Positions 8,737 to 18,489 of a stretch of 64,000 nt of DNA are shown piece by piece; within the stretch, counting starts at the first letter, position 1; the number at the start of each line of letters is the position of its first letter. This DNA comes from F1-80-MAGs062 sp046345315 (GTDB lineage Bacteria; Planctomycetota; Planctomycetia; Planctomycetales; Planctomycetaceae). Where the stretch lies: the NCBI GenBank assembly GCA_046345315.1, contig JBKDKA010000251.1, positions 25,616-89,615 of the forward strand, read 5' to 3'. The notes below the pieces were generated by a model. That model saw nothing but the letters and a program-made list of their open reading frames with translations. It did not search any database and was not told the DNA's origin. Made by a program: the position numbers and the translations under genes.

Positions 8737-9530
8737 CGGGCAGCCTCCGTCATTCTTGTGACTGCCGGATCTGTCACCAGCAGTCCCTTTTCGAGATGCA
8801 GCGTCCGTTTCGCTCGGGCTGCCGCATTCGGGTCGTGAGTCACCATAATGATGGTCTTCTGAAACTCCGTATTCAGCTGATGCATCAGGTTCAGAATTTC
8901 ACCGGCCGATTTCGCGTCGAGATCCCCGGTGGGCTCGTCAGCCACGATGAGCGTGGGATCGGTCACGATCGCCCTAGCAATCGAAACTCGCTGCTCCTGT
9001 CCCCCTGACAGTTGCCGAGGATAGTGATCCATTCGATCTCCCAGCCCGACAACTTCGAGAGCCGCTTTGACGTGGTCGTCGCGTTGTCGCCGTGACAGTG
9101 AAGTCAGCGTGAGTGGAAGTTCGACGTTCTCGTAAGCAGTCAGCACCGGTATCAGATTGTACATCTGGAAGATGAATCCGATGTGCCGCGATCGCCACTT
9201 TGCAAGTTCGCCTTCCGATGATGCTCCCAGGTCCTGATCACAGACAATCACTTTGCCCGACGTCGGGCGGTCCAGCCCGGCGATCAGGTTGAGCAATGTT
9301 GTCTTCCCGGAACCTGAAGGTCCCATCAGCGCCAGATAGTCGCCCGGAAGCAGCTCCACGTTGATCCCGCTGAGCACGGGGATGGCGATCTGTTCCCGAC
9401 GAAATTCTTTACAGACGTCGCGAACAGAAACAACAGGACGTCCTGAATCTGATGAACTCGACACGGAGTTATGATCCTCAAAAATAGCCAGAAACTCTGT
9501 GAGCCCGAAAACAGCCTGCCGCCATCCCAC
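8733..9530 (-). CDS. ABC transporter ATP-binding protein (MacB/LolD-like)
   Basis: Walker A is GPSGSGKTTLL, the signature motif is LSGGQEQRVSIARAI, Walker B is LIVADEPTGDLD and the switch His is in VTHDPN. All are the standard forms found in MacB/LolD-type exporter ATPases, about 225-265 residues. The start is uncertain: ATG 9530 lies 13 bp after the adaptor stop, but the first 22 residues do not look conserved, and GTG 9464 (NSV...) has GAGGAT 9 bp upstream. The protein powers export by the two permeases encoded downstream. The gene overlaps the next permease by 4 bp. Confidence 0.9.
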   Translation of the reverse strand: MGWRQAVFGLTEFLAIFEDHNSVSSSSDSGRPVVSVRDVCKEFRREQIAIPVLSGINVELLPGDYLALMGPSGSGKTTLLNLIAGLDRPTSGKVIVCDQDLGASSEGELAKWRSRHIGFIFQMYNLIPVLTAYENVELPLTLTSLSRRQRDDHVKAALEVVGLGDRMDHYPRQLSGGQEQRVSIARAIVTDPTLIVADEPTGDLDAKSAGEILNLMHQLNTEFQKTIIMVTHDPNAAARAKRTLHLEKGLLVTDPAVTRMTEAAR

Positions 9531-9543
9531 TGTCTGAAGAAAT

Positions 9544-10857
9544 TTACTGCGTTGTCTTAACCAGCGTGGCTTCTTTCAGATCGGGACGGGGAGCAAGGAT
9601 GACTTTTTCACCTCCGGAAAGACCACTGATGATCTCGGTGCGACCGTCCCGCGATTCTCCGGCTTGAACGATCTTTTTCTGAGTGCGATCTTCCGATGTC
9701 ACCAGCCAGACATACGACTCTGTTTCTGTCGACACGATGGCTTCGGCCGGACAGAAGATTCGAGGCTGATCGTTTCGCCCTTCTGCAGCAGACTCTTCTT
9801 TGCCGTCTGCCGGTTCGGCCGGAAGAAAATAAACTGTGCTGCTCATATCCGGAAACAACCGAGGATCGTTGTCGAGTATTTCGACTCGCACTTTGACCGT
9901 CGCTCTTGCACGATCTCCCATCGGAATGATCTTCCTGACGCGACCGCGAAATCGCTGATCAGGAACTGCATCAACAGCCACTTCGGCCAACTGGCCATTC
10001 GCGACTCGACTGATGAAGTCCTCCTTCACATCACAGTCCACTTCAAGATGATCCAGATCCGCGATCGTGACGACTGAACCGCGTCCCGATGCTTCACCCA
10101 TTCCTCCGGGCATGATTGACTCACCGAGTTCCGCGTCCTTCGAAATTACGGTTCCGTCAAAAGGAGCTCGAACAAACATGTTTTCTCGGAGCTGCTCCGC
10201 CTCCGTGACGCGCGCTTCGGCCAGCTGAAGTGCCGCTTCCAGTGATGCTCGGCGTGCCACGGCAGCGTCGTGCTGAAACCGAACATTGTCATAATCGGCA
10301 GCAGAGATGCTCTTTGAAGCCATGGACTTCTCGGCTCGTTCGAGGTCACGTTTGGCTCGCTGAATCGCAACCTCCTGCTCCTGCAGTTCACTCCGGGATC
10401 GCGCAACACTCGCCTTCACCGCCAGGATCGAAGCATCCAGATCCGCATGTTCCAGAACAGCCAGAACTTCGTTAGTTCGAACTCGGCTGCCTTCCTCGAC
10501 GTTGACTTTCTCAATCCGCCCCGTCGCGCGAGCCCCGATTCGAGCCTGCTGGCGAGATTCGAGATAACCTGTTGCGACGACCAGAGCATCGGCCGCACGA
10601 CCTTTTTCGACACTCACGGAGGCAATCCGATATTCCGGCTTCGAGCGAATTCCCTCGGTCAGTTTTTCCGTATCGGGGATGACTCCCTGCTGCTGTCCGA
10701 GCCAGAACAGGCCACCCAGAACTAGAGCAATCAGTCCGACAGTAAGGATCAGACCGAACAGGCGGGCCAGCAAAGACTTTTGACTCGGCCCGGAATCTCG
10801 CGCAATCCGAAGTCGCGAGAGGGAATCTTTGGGACTTTCGGCGTTGGCTGCACACAT
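9544..10857 (-). CDS. Periplasmic adaptor subunit of ABC exporter (HlyD/MacA family), first gene of operon
   Basis: 437 residues from ATG 10857; the open frame extends 37 codons further but without plausible protein character. A membrane helix lies at about residues 31-53. A half-lipoyl segment (ARIGARATGRIEKVNVEEGS), a long coiled-coil hairpin (about 135-230) and the second half-lipoyl (VRAPFDGTVISKDAELGES) follow, then a beta-barrel domain and a membrane-proximal domain ending in DLKEATLVKTTQ. This is the MacA arrangement. With the ATPase and two permeases downstream it forms a four-gene tripartite exporter operon; the outer-membrane partner is not in the window. A degenerate loop of Glu and Gly (about 365-380) is probably linker. 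Confidence 0.88.
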   Translation of the reverse strand: MCAANAESPKDSLSRLRIARDSGPSQKSLLARLFGLILTVGLIALVLGGLFWLGQQQGVIPDTEKLTEGIRSKPEYRIASVSVEKGRAADALVVATGYLESRQQARIGARATGRIEKVNVEEGSRVRTNEVLAVLEHADLDASILAVKASVARSRSELQEQEVAIQRAKRDLERAEKSMASKSISAADYDNVRFQHDAAVARRASLEAALQLAEARVTEAEQLRENMFVRAPFDGTVISKDAELGESIMPGGMGEASGRGSVVTIADLDHLEVDCDVKEDFISRVANGQLAEVAVDAVPDQRFRGRVRKIIPMGDRARATVKVRVEILDNDPRLFPDMSSTVYFLPAEPADGKEESAAEGRNDQPRIFCPAEAIVSTETESYVWLVTSEDRTQKKIVQAGESRDGRTEIISGLSGGEKVILAPRPDLKEATLVKTTQ

Positions 10858-11274
10858 ATCGTGTCGTTTAAAGAACTCTGTTTCAGAACTCGAACGCTGA
10901 GAATTGTAGACACTGCACAACGCGCTTGCCGCAGCCGAAACGGGGAATTCCCGATTCCTTTCACACAAATTCGTTCAAAAACCGTGTACTTCCATCCTCT
11001 CGTGTGGCAGTCTGAATGGGAGCGAATGCCCGCAGCGGCAGTGCCATCGTCGGGGGTCCATCCTGCGACTGGCAATCACAGATTCTCAATCTCTGTACCA
11101 ATCCTTGTTCTCCAGATCATTCGCTTAACCCAGATTGACACCTGTCGGACCCTCATTTAAGGTGTCCGGAAGCAATGACGCCCGCAGGAGGCTGATGGAC
11201 AGCGTTCAGGAATCGGGACGGAGCGAAAGGAATTTCGCGTACCTCGATAAGGTTCATCAGAGGATTCACCAACC
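10858..11274. other. Divergent intergenic region upstream of exporter operon and 11275 gene
   Basis: No coding frame with protein character. It must hold promoters for both directions. A TTGACA hexamer at 11135-11140 could be a -35 element for the rightward gene, but the matching -10 is weak, so it is not annotated as a promoter. AGAGG at about 11259 is the likely ribosome binding site for the gene at 11275. Confidence 0.5.
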
Positions 11275-11844
11275 GTGACTCAGGCGATCAGAAAATACAT
11301 TGGAAAAGCCGGTTATGCGTTGCTGAGTACCTTTCTGGCATTCCATGTCTTCAGTGTCTTCATGGCACCCGCAGCGATGCCACCAGCGTCACCACTGCTC
11401 ATGGACGGATACCGAATTACCGTTCCATATACGGAGCTCATGTTTCTGAATCATGGCTATCATTTTTTTGCACCGGATCCGGGTGCCAGCAGTCTGATTT
11501 CCTGGAAAGTGACCCGTTCCGGTGACGTCCCTGTCAGCGGACGGTTTCCGGATCCATCGACTCGCCCGCGGCTGTTGTATCACCGTTACTTTATGCTGGC
11601 AGAGAATGTCTCCAGCTTTCCTGAGGAGACTCAGAATGAAGTCCTGAAGGCATACGCCCGGCACTTCGCGAAGCGACATAGTGGCGACTCCGTCACTCTG
11701 ACGCGTGTCTACCACGAACCCTCTTCGATTTCTCGAATTCTGGCGGGGGGCAGGCTTTCGGATCCGGCGACTTTCTCGGAAGAGCTGATCGATCGGTATC
11801 AGTTTAACCAGACAACAACGTCGTCAGCTTCGCTGGAATACTGA
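11275..11844 (+). CDS. Small membrane-anchored hypothetical protein, HTTM partner
   Basis: 189 residues from GTG 11275, preceded by AGAGG. A hydrophobic helix lies at about residues 13-32 (YALLSTFLAFHVFSVFMAP). The rest is soluble and includes NHGYHFFAPDPGAS and LLYHRYFMLAEN. Genes of this type are commonly seen directly upstream of HTTM (vitamin-K-dependent carboxylase-like) membrane proteins in planctomycetes; that is recalled family context, not shown here. The next gene starts 18 bp downstream, so the two are almost certainly co-expressed. No catalytic motif was recognised. It may help fold or present substrates for the HTTM protein. Confidence 0.7.
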   Translation: MTQAIRKYIGKAGYALLSTFLAFHVFSVFMAPAAMPPASPLLMDGYRITVPYTELMFLNHGYHFFAPDPGASSLISWKVTRSGDVPVSGRFPDPSTRPRLLYHRYFMLAENVSSFPEETQNEVLKAYARHFAKRHSGDSVTLTRVYHEPSSISRILAGGRLSDPATFSEELIDRYQFNQTTTSSASLEY

Positions 11845-11862
11845 AGCAGGGGAGTCACAACA

Positions 11863-13422
11863 ATGATGGCGATGGCTCGAACCCTGTCCCGAAGATTTCT
11901 GGACCACTGCCTCGCAGCTTTCTCCGAGGCTGGACAGCTGTGGCATCGATTCTGGTTTGAGCCCGCAGACCCGATCCTGCTGGGTCTCATGCGAATCCTT
12001 TGTGGCTGGATGTTGTTCTATACACTCCTGGTGTGGAGCTTCGATCTCGAGTCCTTCTTCAGCCATGATGGACTTCAGCCGATCGATGCCATCCGAAAGC
12101 TGTACGCAGACCAGCATATGTTTTCGTTCTGGTTGTGGATCAGTGACTCCTGGCTGTGGCCGGCACACATCACCTGTCTGGTGATAGCAGCCTGCTTCTG
12201 TCTGGGACTGGCCACTCGCGTCACATCCATTCTGGCCTTTCTGATTACGATTTCGTATTCGCAGCGAGTTCCCGTCGCTAACTTCGGCCTCGACCAGATT
12301 CTGGGAATGATGTGTCTGTACCTTGCCGTCGGTCCTTCCGGAGCAGCCTTATCGCTCGACGGATGGATCCGTGATCGATGGAGCAAACGAAAGGGTGTCC
12401 TCCCCGAAAGTTCCGTGATCCGATATCCATCCGCCCGAATCGCACTTCGCCTGATTCAGCTTCATCTCTGCGCGATCTACTTCTGGGCCGGTTTGGCAAA
12501 ACTCAAGGGACCTTCCTGGTGGACCGGAGAAGCGATGTGGCGAGTGATCGCCAACGCGGAGTACCAGACGATCGATCTGACCTGGTTGGCCTGGGTTCCA
12601 TGGTTTCCGTATCTCGTCGCTCATCTGACAATCCTGTGGGAAGTGTTTTTCACGGTTCTGGTCTGGAACAGACGGCTGCGTCCGCTCGTGCTGGCTGTCG
12701 GAACGGCGATGCATATCGGAATCGGTGCGTTTCTCGGCATGTGGACCTTCGGCCTGATCATGATTTTCGCATACTTCTCGTTTGCGGATCCGGATCTCAC
12801 AAGACGTCGCTGCTCCAGGTTGCTGGCCAGTGTGACAGGGCGAACCGGGTTGCAGAATGACGAGCATCCAGTCAGCGCAGAGTCCGCGGCGATGTTCACG
12901 TCCGAAGCCCAAGTCGGTGTCCTCGACGCTGATGACGCGCCGATTCATCGAGCAGTTCAGCAGTCCGATTCATCCCCCTCTCTGGCTGCAGTCAGCTCGG
13001 AATTGATCCTGACAACATCAATACTTGTTGTCGCTGAACGTTCTGCCGACAGAGGTGCCGTTCGGAGGTATCTCGGAAGCCACGGTTTCTCGGTCAGAGC
13101 AGTCGGAAACCTCGCCACCGCGCTGGAGATGGCGTCCATTTCCCGGCCGGAACTGATACTCAGTATCTCTTCAGGCTTTGATGCCCGGCAGCTGAGCGAT
13201 TTCTGTGGTGACATCTGTGATCTGGGAGGAATCCAGCTGATGGTCCTGCTGCGTCCTCATCAGGAAAGCCTGCGGCATGAAATACTTTCGCGACGCGGGA
13301 CGCAGGTGATGTTTCATCCTGCTTCCCTTCGCGAGATTCGGCAGTCAATCGCCGCTCAGCTGGCGGCAGCGTCCACATCAGAAACGGATCTCGCCGGATC
13401 AGATCCAGCAGGTCACCCCTGA
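11863..13422 (+). CDS. HTTM-domain membrane protein fused to a degenerate receiver domain
   Basis: 519 residues, ATG 11863 after GGGGAG. Residues about 25-310 hold several membrane helices and HTTM-like stretches: PILLGLMRILCGWMLFYTLL, then LIQLHLCAIYFWAGLAKLKG with WWTGEAMW, and later GTAMHIGIGAFLGMWTF. This is the four-helix unit shared with gamma-glutamyl carboxylase. After a linker (about 315-380), residues 387-498 look like a response-regulator receiver: ILVVAERSADRGAVRRYLGSH, then RPELILSISS, then VMFHPASLREI. The acidic pair is Ala-Glu (391-392), the phospho-acceptor Asp is Ser434 and the usual Lys-Pro is His-Pro, so it cannot be phosphorylated in the usual way. The fusion is an inference from fold-level resemblance. 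Enzymatic activity of the HTTM part is unproven. Confidence 0.75.
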   Translation: MMAMARTLSRRFLDHCLAAFSEAGQLWHRFWFEPADPILLGLMRILCGWMLFYTLLVWSFDLESFFSHDGLQPIDAIRKLYADQHMFSFWLWISDSWLWPAHITCLVIAACFCLGLATRVTSILAFLITISYSQRVPVANFGLDQILGMMCLYLAVGPSGAALSLDGWIRDRWSKRKGVLPESSVIRYPSARIALRLIQLHLCAIYFWAGLAKLKGPSWWTGEAMWRVIANAEYQTIDLTWLAWVPWFPYLVAHLTILWEVFFTVLVWNRRLRPLVLAVGTAMHIGIGAFLGMWTFGLIMIFAYFSFADPDLTRRRCSRLLASVTGRTGLQNDEHPVSAESAAMFTSEAQVGVLDADDAPIHRAVQQSDSSPSLAAVSSELILTTSILVVAERSADRGAVRRYLGSHGFSVRAVGNLATALEMASISRPELILSISSGFDARQLSDFCGDICDLGGIQLMVLLRPHQESLRHEILSRRGTQVMFHPASLREIRQSIAAQLAAASTSETDLAGSDPAGHP

Positions 13423-13477
13423 CAAATCCCCACCTGATTGATTTGCAACCAAGCCCGTTCTTCGTGGAGCCTGAACC

Positions 13478-14923
13478 ATGTCTCTGAATCATCGAGACGA
13501 ATCGGAACTCATTGTGTCGAAGCATTTGATTCGCAGCAGTCAAACCGTTCAGCCATTCCTGAAGTGTATGCCAGCGACGTTACTGCTCGTTCTGCTGATT
13601 GCCGGTTGCATCCAGCAGGCGGAAACTCCGACTGTGACACTCGAACGAGCGAAAATTCTCGCCGAACGCTCGCAGTTCGAAGAGGCTGTGCCGCTTTATT
13701 CGAAGGCGATCGAAAAGATGCCGGAGAATCCGGACGCGTTTTATTTGAGAGGCGTCGCTTACGAGAATCTCGGGCTGAACGAGAAAGCGCTTCCGGATTA
13801 CCAGAAATGCCTGGAACTGGAACCTGAACACACCGATGCGCTCAACAATCAGGGCGTTGTGCTGGCGAAGATGGAACGGTTTCAGGACGCCGTTGCAGTC
13901 TTCTCGAAGCTGCAGGAGATCGCCCCGGATAACGTGCTGGCTATCCGGAATCGAGCTCTGAGTTATCAGGATCTTGGTCAGTTCGATGACGCTCGTCGCG
14001 AATTTGACCGAGCCGTCACCATGGAACCCGGCTCAGCAATCTGCTGGTTTCAGCGAGGAAATCTGCTGCTCGAACAGAAGCAGTTTGCCGAGGCGGAGAA
14101 AGACTACAATCGGACCATTGAACTGGATCCGGGGATGGCAAGGGCGTGGCTGAATCGCGGGATGGCCAGATACGAGTCCGGCAGGACTGCTGAAGGACTG
14201 GAAGACCTCAAACATGCAGAATCGCTCGACGAAAACATCGTGGTCGCCGGCATGGAACTTCTGAATCTGCACCCCGAGAAAACCGCCAAAGGCTCGGCTG
14301 ATGCCGCACCTGCCGGATCAGCGAACGCCGAAAAGCCAATAAGCTCCGGAAGCCTGAAAGCTGAAACTCAACTGTCTCCTTCGGATCGGAAGCAGCTCGA
14401 AGAGGCACTCCGATCAAAAGGCTACGACGAACTGAGCTATCTGGCAGAACTGCCACAGTTCCGCTGTGCGGTTCTGAATGGAAGCAGCGACGGTCAGACG
14501 AAAACCATTCTCGCAACTTTTGCAGATCCTGCGGGATCGCCGGCTGCGGGAGCCGCGGCTGGAAAGTCCGATTCAGACCGGAAATCCTCATCGAATGAAG
14601 ATCCCGCAGAGGAGGAAAATGCTGATGGTGACCCAGGTTCCGTGTCCTTCCTGATTCCGGGTTCGGCCATACTGAGCCGTGCGGGGGGATCGACAGGTGA
14701 GGGAGAACCCGTGACACTGATCGTGCTCGCGGATGGAAGCGTGAAGACTCAGGGAATCAGGTCAGCGGGTGAAGACGGCGAAGAGCAGACTCAGGCACCT
14801 GATTCCGAAAGCCACGGGATTCTGATCTTCGACGAATCCTGGACAGCTGAAGACCATCAGGTCTCTCCGGAGATCCTGGAAGTCCGAATGTCTCCGAATG
14901 TTGCGGCGGATTCTCAGGAATAA
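13478..14923 (+). CDS. TPR-repeat lipoprotein
   Basis: 481 residues, ATG 13478 preceded by GGAG. A hydrophobic stretch ends in the lipobox LLIAGC with Cys44. An in-frame ATG at 13568 would give a shorter signal peptide. Residues about 52-260 form at least six TPR units (for example PDAFYLRGVAYENLGLNEKA and RAWLNRGMARYESGRTAEGL). A Ser/Ala/Glu-rich linker (about 270-300) follows, then a C-terminal region without recognised domain, split by an acidic stretch. The protein is probably anchored on the periplasmic face and serves as a scaffold. It follows the HTTM gene by 55 bp and may share its transcript. Confidence 0.75.
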   Translation: MSLNHRDESELIVSKHLIRSSQTVQPFLKCMPATLLLVLLIAGCIQQAETPTVTLERAKILAERSQFEEAVPLYSKAIEKMPENPDAFYLRGVAYENLGLNEKALPDYQKCLELEPEHTDALNNQGVVLAKMERFQDAVAVFSKLQEIAPDNVLAIRNRALSYQDLGQFDDARREFDRAVTMEPGSAICWFQRGNLLLEQKQFAEAEKDYNRTIELDPGMARAWLNRGMARYESGRTAEGLEDLKHAESLDENIVVAGMELLNLHPEKTAKGSADAAPAGSANAEKPISSGSLKAETQLSPSDRKQLEEALRSKGYDELSYLAELPQFRCAVLNGSSDGQTKTILATFADPAGSPAAGAAAGKSDSDRKSSSNEDPAEEENADGDPGSVSFLIPGSAILSRAGGSTGEGEPVTLIVLADGSVKTQGIRSAGEDGEEQTQAPDSESHGILIFDESWTAEDHQVSPEILEVRMSPNVAADSQE

Positions 14924-15101
14924 TGAACCAGGGGCCGTCGAGGGGCTGATTTCCCGTCGTGCTGAAGAAATCTCACTGTCCTCGCGAATTCTGCAGGCTG
15001 TTCTGGTCAGGAATGGCTGAAATCGGTTACGCTTCCCGACCCGGCTGATTTTTCATTCGGAAACAGCCATTTCAGTTTCACTCTGGATTTGTTCGACCAA
15101 T

Positions 15102-18100
15102 ATGACACTCGCGGAGTTGTTGCAGAATCGTTTTCGGGCTGATCTGAGGCATCGTGGTGCGGCCTACGTGGAAGCAGAGCGAATTGCTCTGGTTCGAGTA
15201 ACGCCGGAAAATGTATTCGCAGTTGTGCAGGATGGTGCGGAGTTTCAGACTCAGCTTCGATATCAGCCGGACGATATCGCGATGTTCTGCACCTGCGATC
15301 AGTTCAGCCGTTCCAAGTCGTGCAAACATCTCTGGGCCACGGTTCTCGCGACGGACCTGAGCGGCTATGTGAATCCGGCCATCCGTCCGGGAAGAATTCT
15401 TCCTTTTGTGGCCCAGTCGGCGTATCAGCCGATTTCCGTCGATGATCTTTCGGATCCCGGCGATGCCGACGGCGAAATCAGCCTTCCGCGTGGTCGATCC
15501 CGCGCACCTGCGACGGCTGTTGCCGTACCGCTGAGACCCTGGGAAGTCCGTCTGCTCGAACTTCGTGAGGACATGACCAGCACGACTGATGGGCGCAGTC
15601 GGACGGATGTTCAGGAACGTCAGATCTTTTACGAAATCGACCTGGAAGGCAGCCGGGAGGCCGGAAAGATCGTAATCCAGGCTTCCCAGCGACAGCGCCG
15701 CGCCGGAGGGCAGTGGGGCAAGATCAAGCCTCTCAAGGTCCGTCCGGGCGAGCTTGACCATATTGAACTGGAAGATGACCGAACATTCCTGTCCTATCTG
15801 GCAGGAGCTGTCCCGGAACGAAACAACTGGTCCACTCAGCAGGCAGAGCTCCGCACTTCGGCACACCGATTTTACGTGCCATTTGAACTCGGGCAGCTCA
15901 TCCTTCCGGATATGTGTCGCAGTCGACGTCTTCGCATTATGGGGGGTGACGACGCCGACGAGCAGCTTCTCGACTGGGAAGACGCGGAGCCGTGGGAGCT
16001 GACGATCAGAGTCCGCCGCGATACCGAAGCAGAAGGCTGGAAGGTTATCGGACTGCTGGTTCGCAACGAGGAAGCCATGGAACTGAGCGATGTTCCATTG
16101 GTGGTTCCCGGCGGATTCGTGGTGACCACCGGCTTCATCGGACTGCTCCGCGATTTTGGTGCTCCGGAGTGGATGAAGATCTTCTCTGCCGGAAGCGTCC
16201 TTCACATTCCCGAGAGTGATCAGAACGACTTTGTGGATCGACTGCTCGACATTCCGTCACTTCCTCGACTTGAGCTTCCTAAAGAGCTGCAACTGGAAGA
16301 AGTCCGAGTCACGCCGTCACCAGTTCTGCGGATTTCCTCACCGCCATCCGTTCGCTGGCGAAACGATTCGCTCAATGCGGAAGTTGTGTTCGACTATCTG
16401 GGAACTCCGGTTTCCGGCAGCAGTGCTCGCTGGGCAGTCGTCCAGAGAGAAAACAGTCGGTGTATTATTCGAGATCGGCAGTTTGAGAGCCGCTGCTGGG
16501 AGAAACTCCGGCAGGTCGGATTTCGTCGTCGACTGGGTGATTCCGAGAGTCAGCTGAACGTAGAGATTTCTCGGCGTGATCTCGGGCGGGCTGTCCGTGA
16601 ACTCGTGGAAGCTGAGTGGGCAGTCTTCGCTGACGGCAGCAAGGTTCGTCAGGCGGGCGGAATGAAGTTCCGTGTTCGTACAGACATTGACTGGTTTGAA
16701 GTTCATACCGAGATCGACTTTGAAGGCCGATCTGTCTCGTTTCCGGAGCTGCTGCGATCGCTTGAACGTGGGGATTCCACGGTTCGGCTCGACGATGGAT
16801 CTCTGGGAATTCTGCCGGAAGAATGGCTCGAACAGATCGGCATGATTTCCGGTCTTGGAACAATCGAAGAGAACAGTCTGCGATTCTCGAATTCTCAGGC
16901 GGCTCTGCTGGACGCACTGCTTGCCTCCCAGGAGAACGTGGAAGCCGACGCACCATTCGAGGCGATGCGAGAGCGATTCCGCAACTTTTCGGGTATCGAA
17001 CCTGTTGAAGTTCCGAAGAAGTTCAAGGGCGAATTGCGAGGCTACCAGCAGGAAGGCCTGGCATGGATGAAGTTTCTGAACGACTTCAATTTCGGTGGAT
17101 GCCTTGCGGATGACATGGGTCTTGGGAAAACAGTTCAGTTCCTTGCCATGCTGCTGCGTCGACTGGAAGACTGCCCGAATGCTCCGCCCTCGCTGGTCGT
17201 TGTGCCTCGGTCGCTGATGTTCAACTGGGTGAGTGAATGCAGCCGATTTGCTCCGATGCTGAGGGTCCTGGAATATACAGGGCTTGAAAGAGCCAATCAG
17301 CGTCTGGAGTTTTCAAAGTTCAATCTGATCCTGACAACCTACGGAACGGTCCGCCGAGACATCGCCGTACTCAAAGAGGTTGACTTCGACTACATCGTGC
17401 TGGACGAAGCGCAGACGATCAAGAATCCGACGTCTCAGATCGCTCGGGCCTCGCGTCTGCTCAAATCGCGATCTCGTCTGGCGCTCAGTGGTACTCCCAT
17501 TGAGAACAATGCGGGCGACCTCTGGTCGATTTTCGAGTTTCTGAATCCGGGGATGCTGGGACGAAGTTCGGCTTTTCGAACTCACATCGCCGATCCCGAC
17601 AGCCGGGAAGCTCGCCATCTGGTATCGAAAGGTCTGCGTCCCTTCATTCTGCGAAGAACCAAGAAGCAGGTGGCTGCGGAACTTCCCGATCGTCTGGAAG
17701 AGACCATCTTCTGCGATATGGAAGAGGATCAGAGGCGACTCTACGACGAGCTTCGTCTTCATTACCGCGACTCGCTGCTGGGGCTCGTCAAGCAGCAGGG
17801 GATCGCACGAAGCAAGATGCATGTGCTGGAAGCTCTGCTGCGGCTTCGGCAGGCGGCCTGTCATCCGGCTCTGCTGAATCGCGGCGATCAGCAGGAGACT
17901 TATGCCAAGCTGGAGTTCCTGATTCCTCATCTGCAGGAGCTCGTTGCAGAAGGACACAAGGCACTGGTCTTCTCGCAGTTCACGAGCATGCTCAGCATCG
18001 TGCGCGAGCATCTCGACAAAGCCGAGATCTCCTACGAATACCTCGACGGCAAGACTCGCGACCGAAAGGTCCGTGTGAACCGTTTTCAGGACGACCCGGA

Positions 18101-18413
18101 CTGTCGAGTGTTCCTGATCAGTCTCAAGGCCGGGGGACTCGGCCTGAACCTGACAGCAGCCGACTACGTCTTTCTGCTGGACCCGTGGTGGAATCCGGCG
18201 GTGGAAGCACAGGCCATCGACCGAGCTCACCGCGTCGGTCAGAATCGAACCGTATTTGCTTATCGTCTGATCTGTCGTGACACGGTCGAGGAAAAAATCG
18301 CCGAGCTTCAGAAACAGAAACGTGAGCTTGCAGATGCGATTCTTGACGGCAGCGATGATGGAAGCGTACTGAAGGATCTGTCCGCTGAAGATCTCGAAAT
18401 GCTGCTGTCCTGA
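15102..18413 (+). CDS. SWIM zinc-finger SNF2-family helicase (Swi2/Snf2-like ATPase)
   Basis: 1103 residues. Residues about 63-76 (CTCDQFSRSKSCKH) form the CxCx8-CxH SWIM zinc finger found at the N-terminus of bacterial SNF2 proteins. A middle region of about 500 residues has no recognised domain. The helicase core starts near 640: motif I DDMGLGKT (about 668-676), motif II DEAQ (about 768), motif III LSGTPIENN, and the C-terminal motifs LKAGGLGLNLTAADYVFLLD, WWNPAVEAQAIDRAHRVGQ. All key residues are present, so the ATPase should be active in translocating on double-stranded DNA and remodelling protein-DNA complexes. The start ATG has no strong ribosome binding site. It is a single gene. Confidence 0.92.
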   Translation: MTLAELLQNRFRADLRHRGAAYVEAERIALVRVTPENVFAVVQDGAEFQTQLRYQPDDIAMFCTCDQFSRSKSCKHLWATVLATDLSGYVNPAIRPGRILPFVAQSAYQPISVDDLSDPGDADGEISLPRGRSRAPATAVAVPLRPWEVRLLELREDMTSTTDGRSRTDVQERQIFYEIDLEGSREAGKIVIQASQRQRRAGGQWGKIKPLKVRPGELDHIELEDDRTFLSYLAGAVPERNNWSTQQAELRTSAHRFYVPFELGQLILPDMCRSRRLRIMGGDDADEQLLDWEDAEPWELTIRVRRDTEAEGWKVIGLLVRNEEAMELSDVPLVVPGGFVVTTGFIGLLRDFGAPEWMKIFSAGSVLHIPESDQNDFVDRLLDIPSLPRLELPKELQLEEVRVTPSPVLRISSPPSVRWRNDSLNAEVVFDYLGTPVSGSSARWAVVQRENSRCIIRDRQFESRCWEKLRQVGFRRRLGDSESQLNVEISRRDLGRAVRELVEAEWAVFADGSKVRQAGGMKFRVRTDIDWFEVHTEIDFEGRSVSFPELLRSLERGDSTVRLDDGSLGILPEEWLEQIGMISGLGTIEENSLRFSNSQAALLDALLASQENVEADAPFEAMRERFRNFSGIEPVEVPKKFKGELRGYQQEGLAWMKFLNDFNFGGCLADDMGLGKTVQFLAMLLRRLEDCPNAPPSLVVVPRSLMFNWVSECSRFAPMLRVLEYTGLERANQRLEFSKFNLILTTYGTVRRDIAVLKEVDFDYIVLDEAQTIKNPTSQIARASRLLKSRSRLALSGTPIENNAGDLWSIFEFLNPGMLGRSSAFRTHIADPDSREARHLVSKGLRPFILRRTKKQVAAELPDRLEETIFCDMEEDQRRLYDELRLHYRDSLLGLVKQQGIARSKMHVLEALLRLRQAACHPALLNRGDQQETYAKLEFLIPHLQELVAEGHKALVFSQFTSMLSIVREHLDKAEISYEYLDGKTRDRKVRVNRFQDDPDCRVFLISLKAGGLGLNLTAADYVFLLDPWWNPAVEAQAIDRAHRVGQNRTVFAYRLICRDTVEEKIAELQKQKRELADAILDGSDDGSVLKDLSAEDLEMLLS

Positions 18414-18431
18414 AACTTTACCATTCCACTG

Positions 18432-18470
18432 AGCGATTCGAGGGGCAAATCGATCGACCCTCGAATCGCT
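18432..18470. terminator. Bidirectional hairpin between convergent genes
   Basis: AGCGATTCGAGGG and CCCTCGAATCGCT form a 13-bp perfect stem with a 13-base loop. It lies 18 bp after the helicase stop and 19 bp before the stop of the minus-strand gene. There is no U tract on either side, so it is a weak intrinsic-terminator candidate. Confidence 0.6.
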
Positions 18471-18489
18471 TACATTCGCGAAGAGTCGC

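Noticed and set aside
15078..16205. Minus-strand open frame of 375 codons under the SNF2 gene
   Set aside because: Antisense shadow of the SWIM/middle region; no family resemblance.
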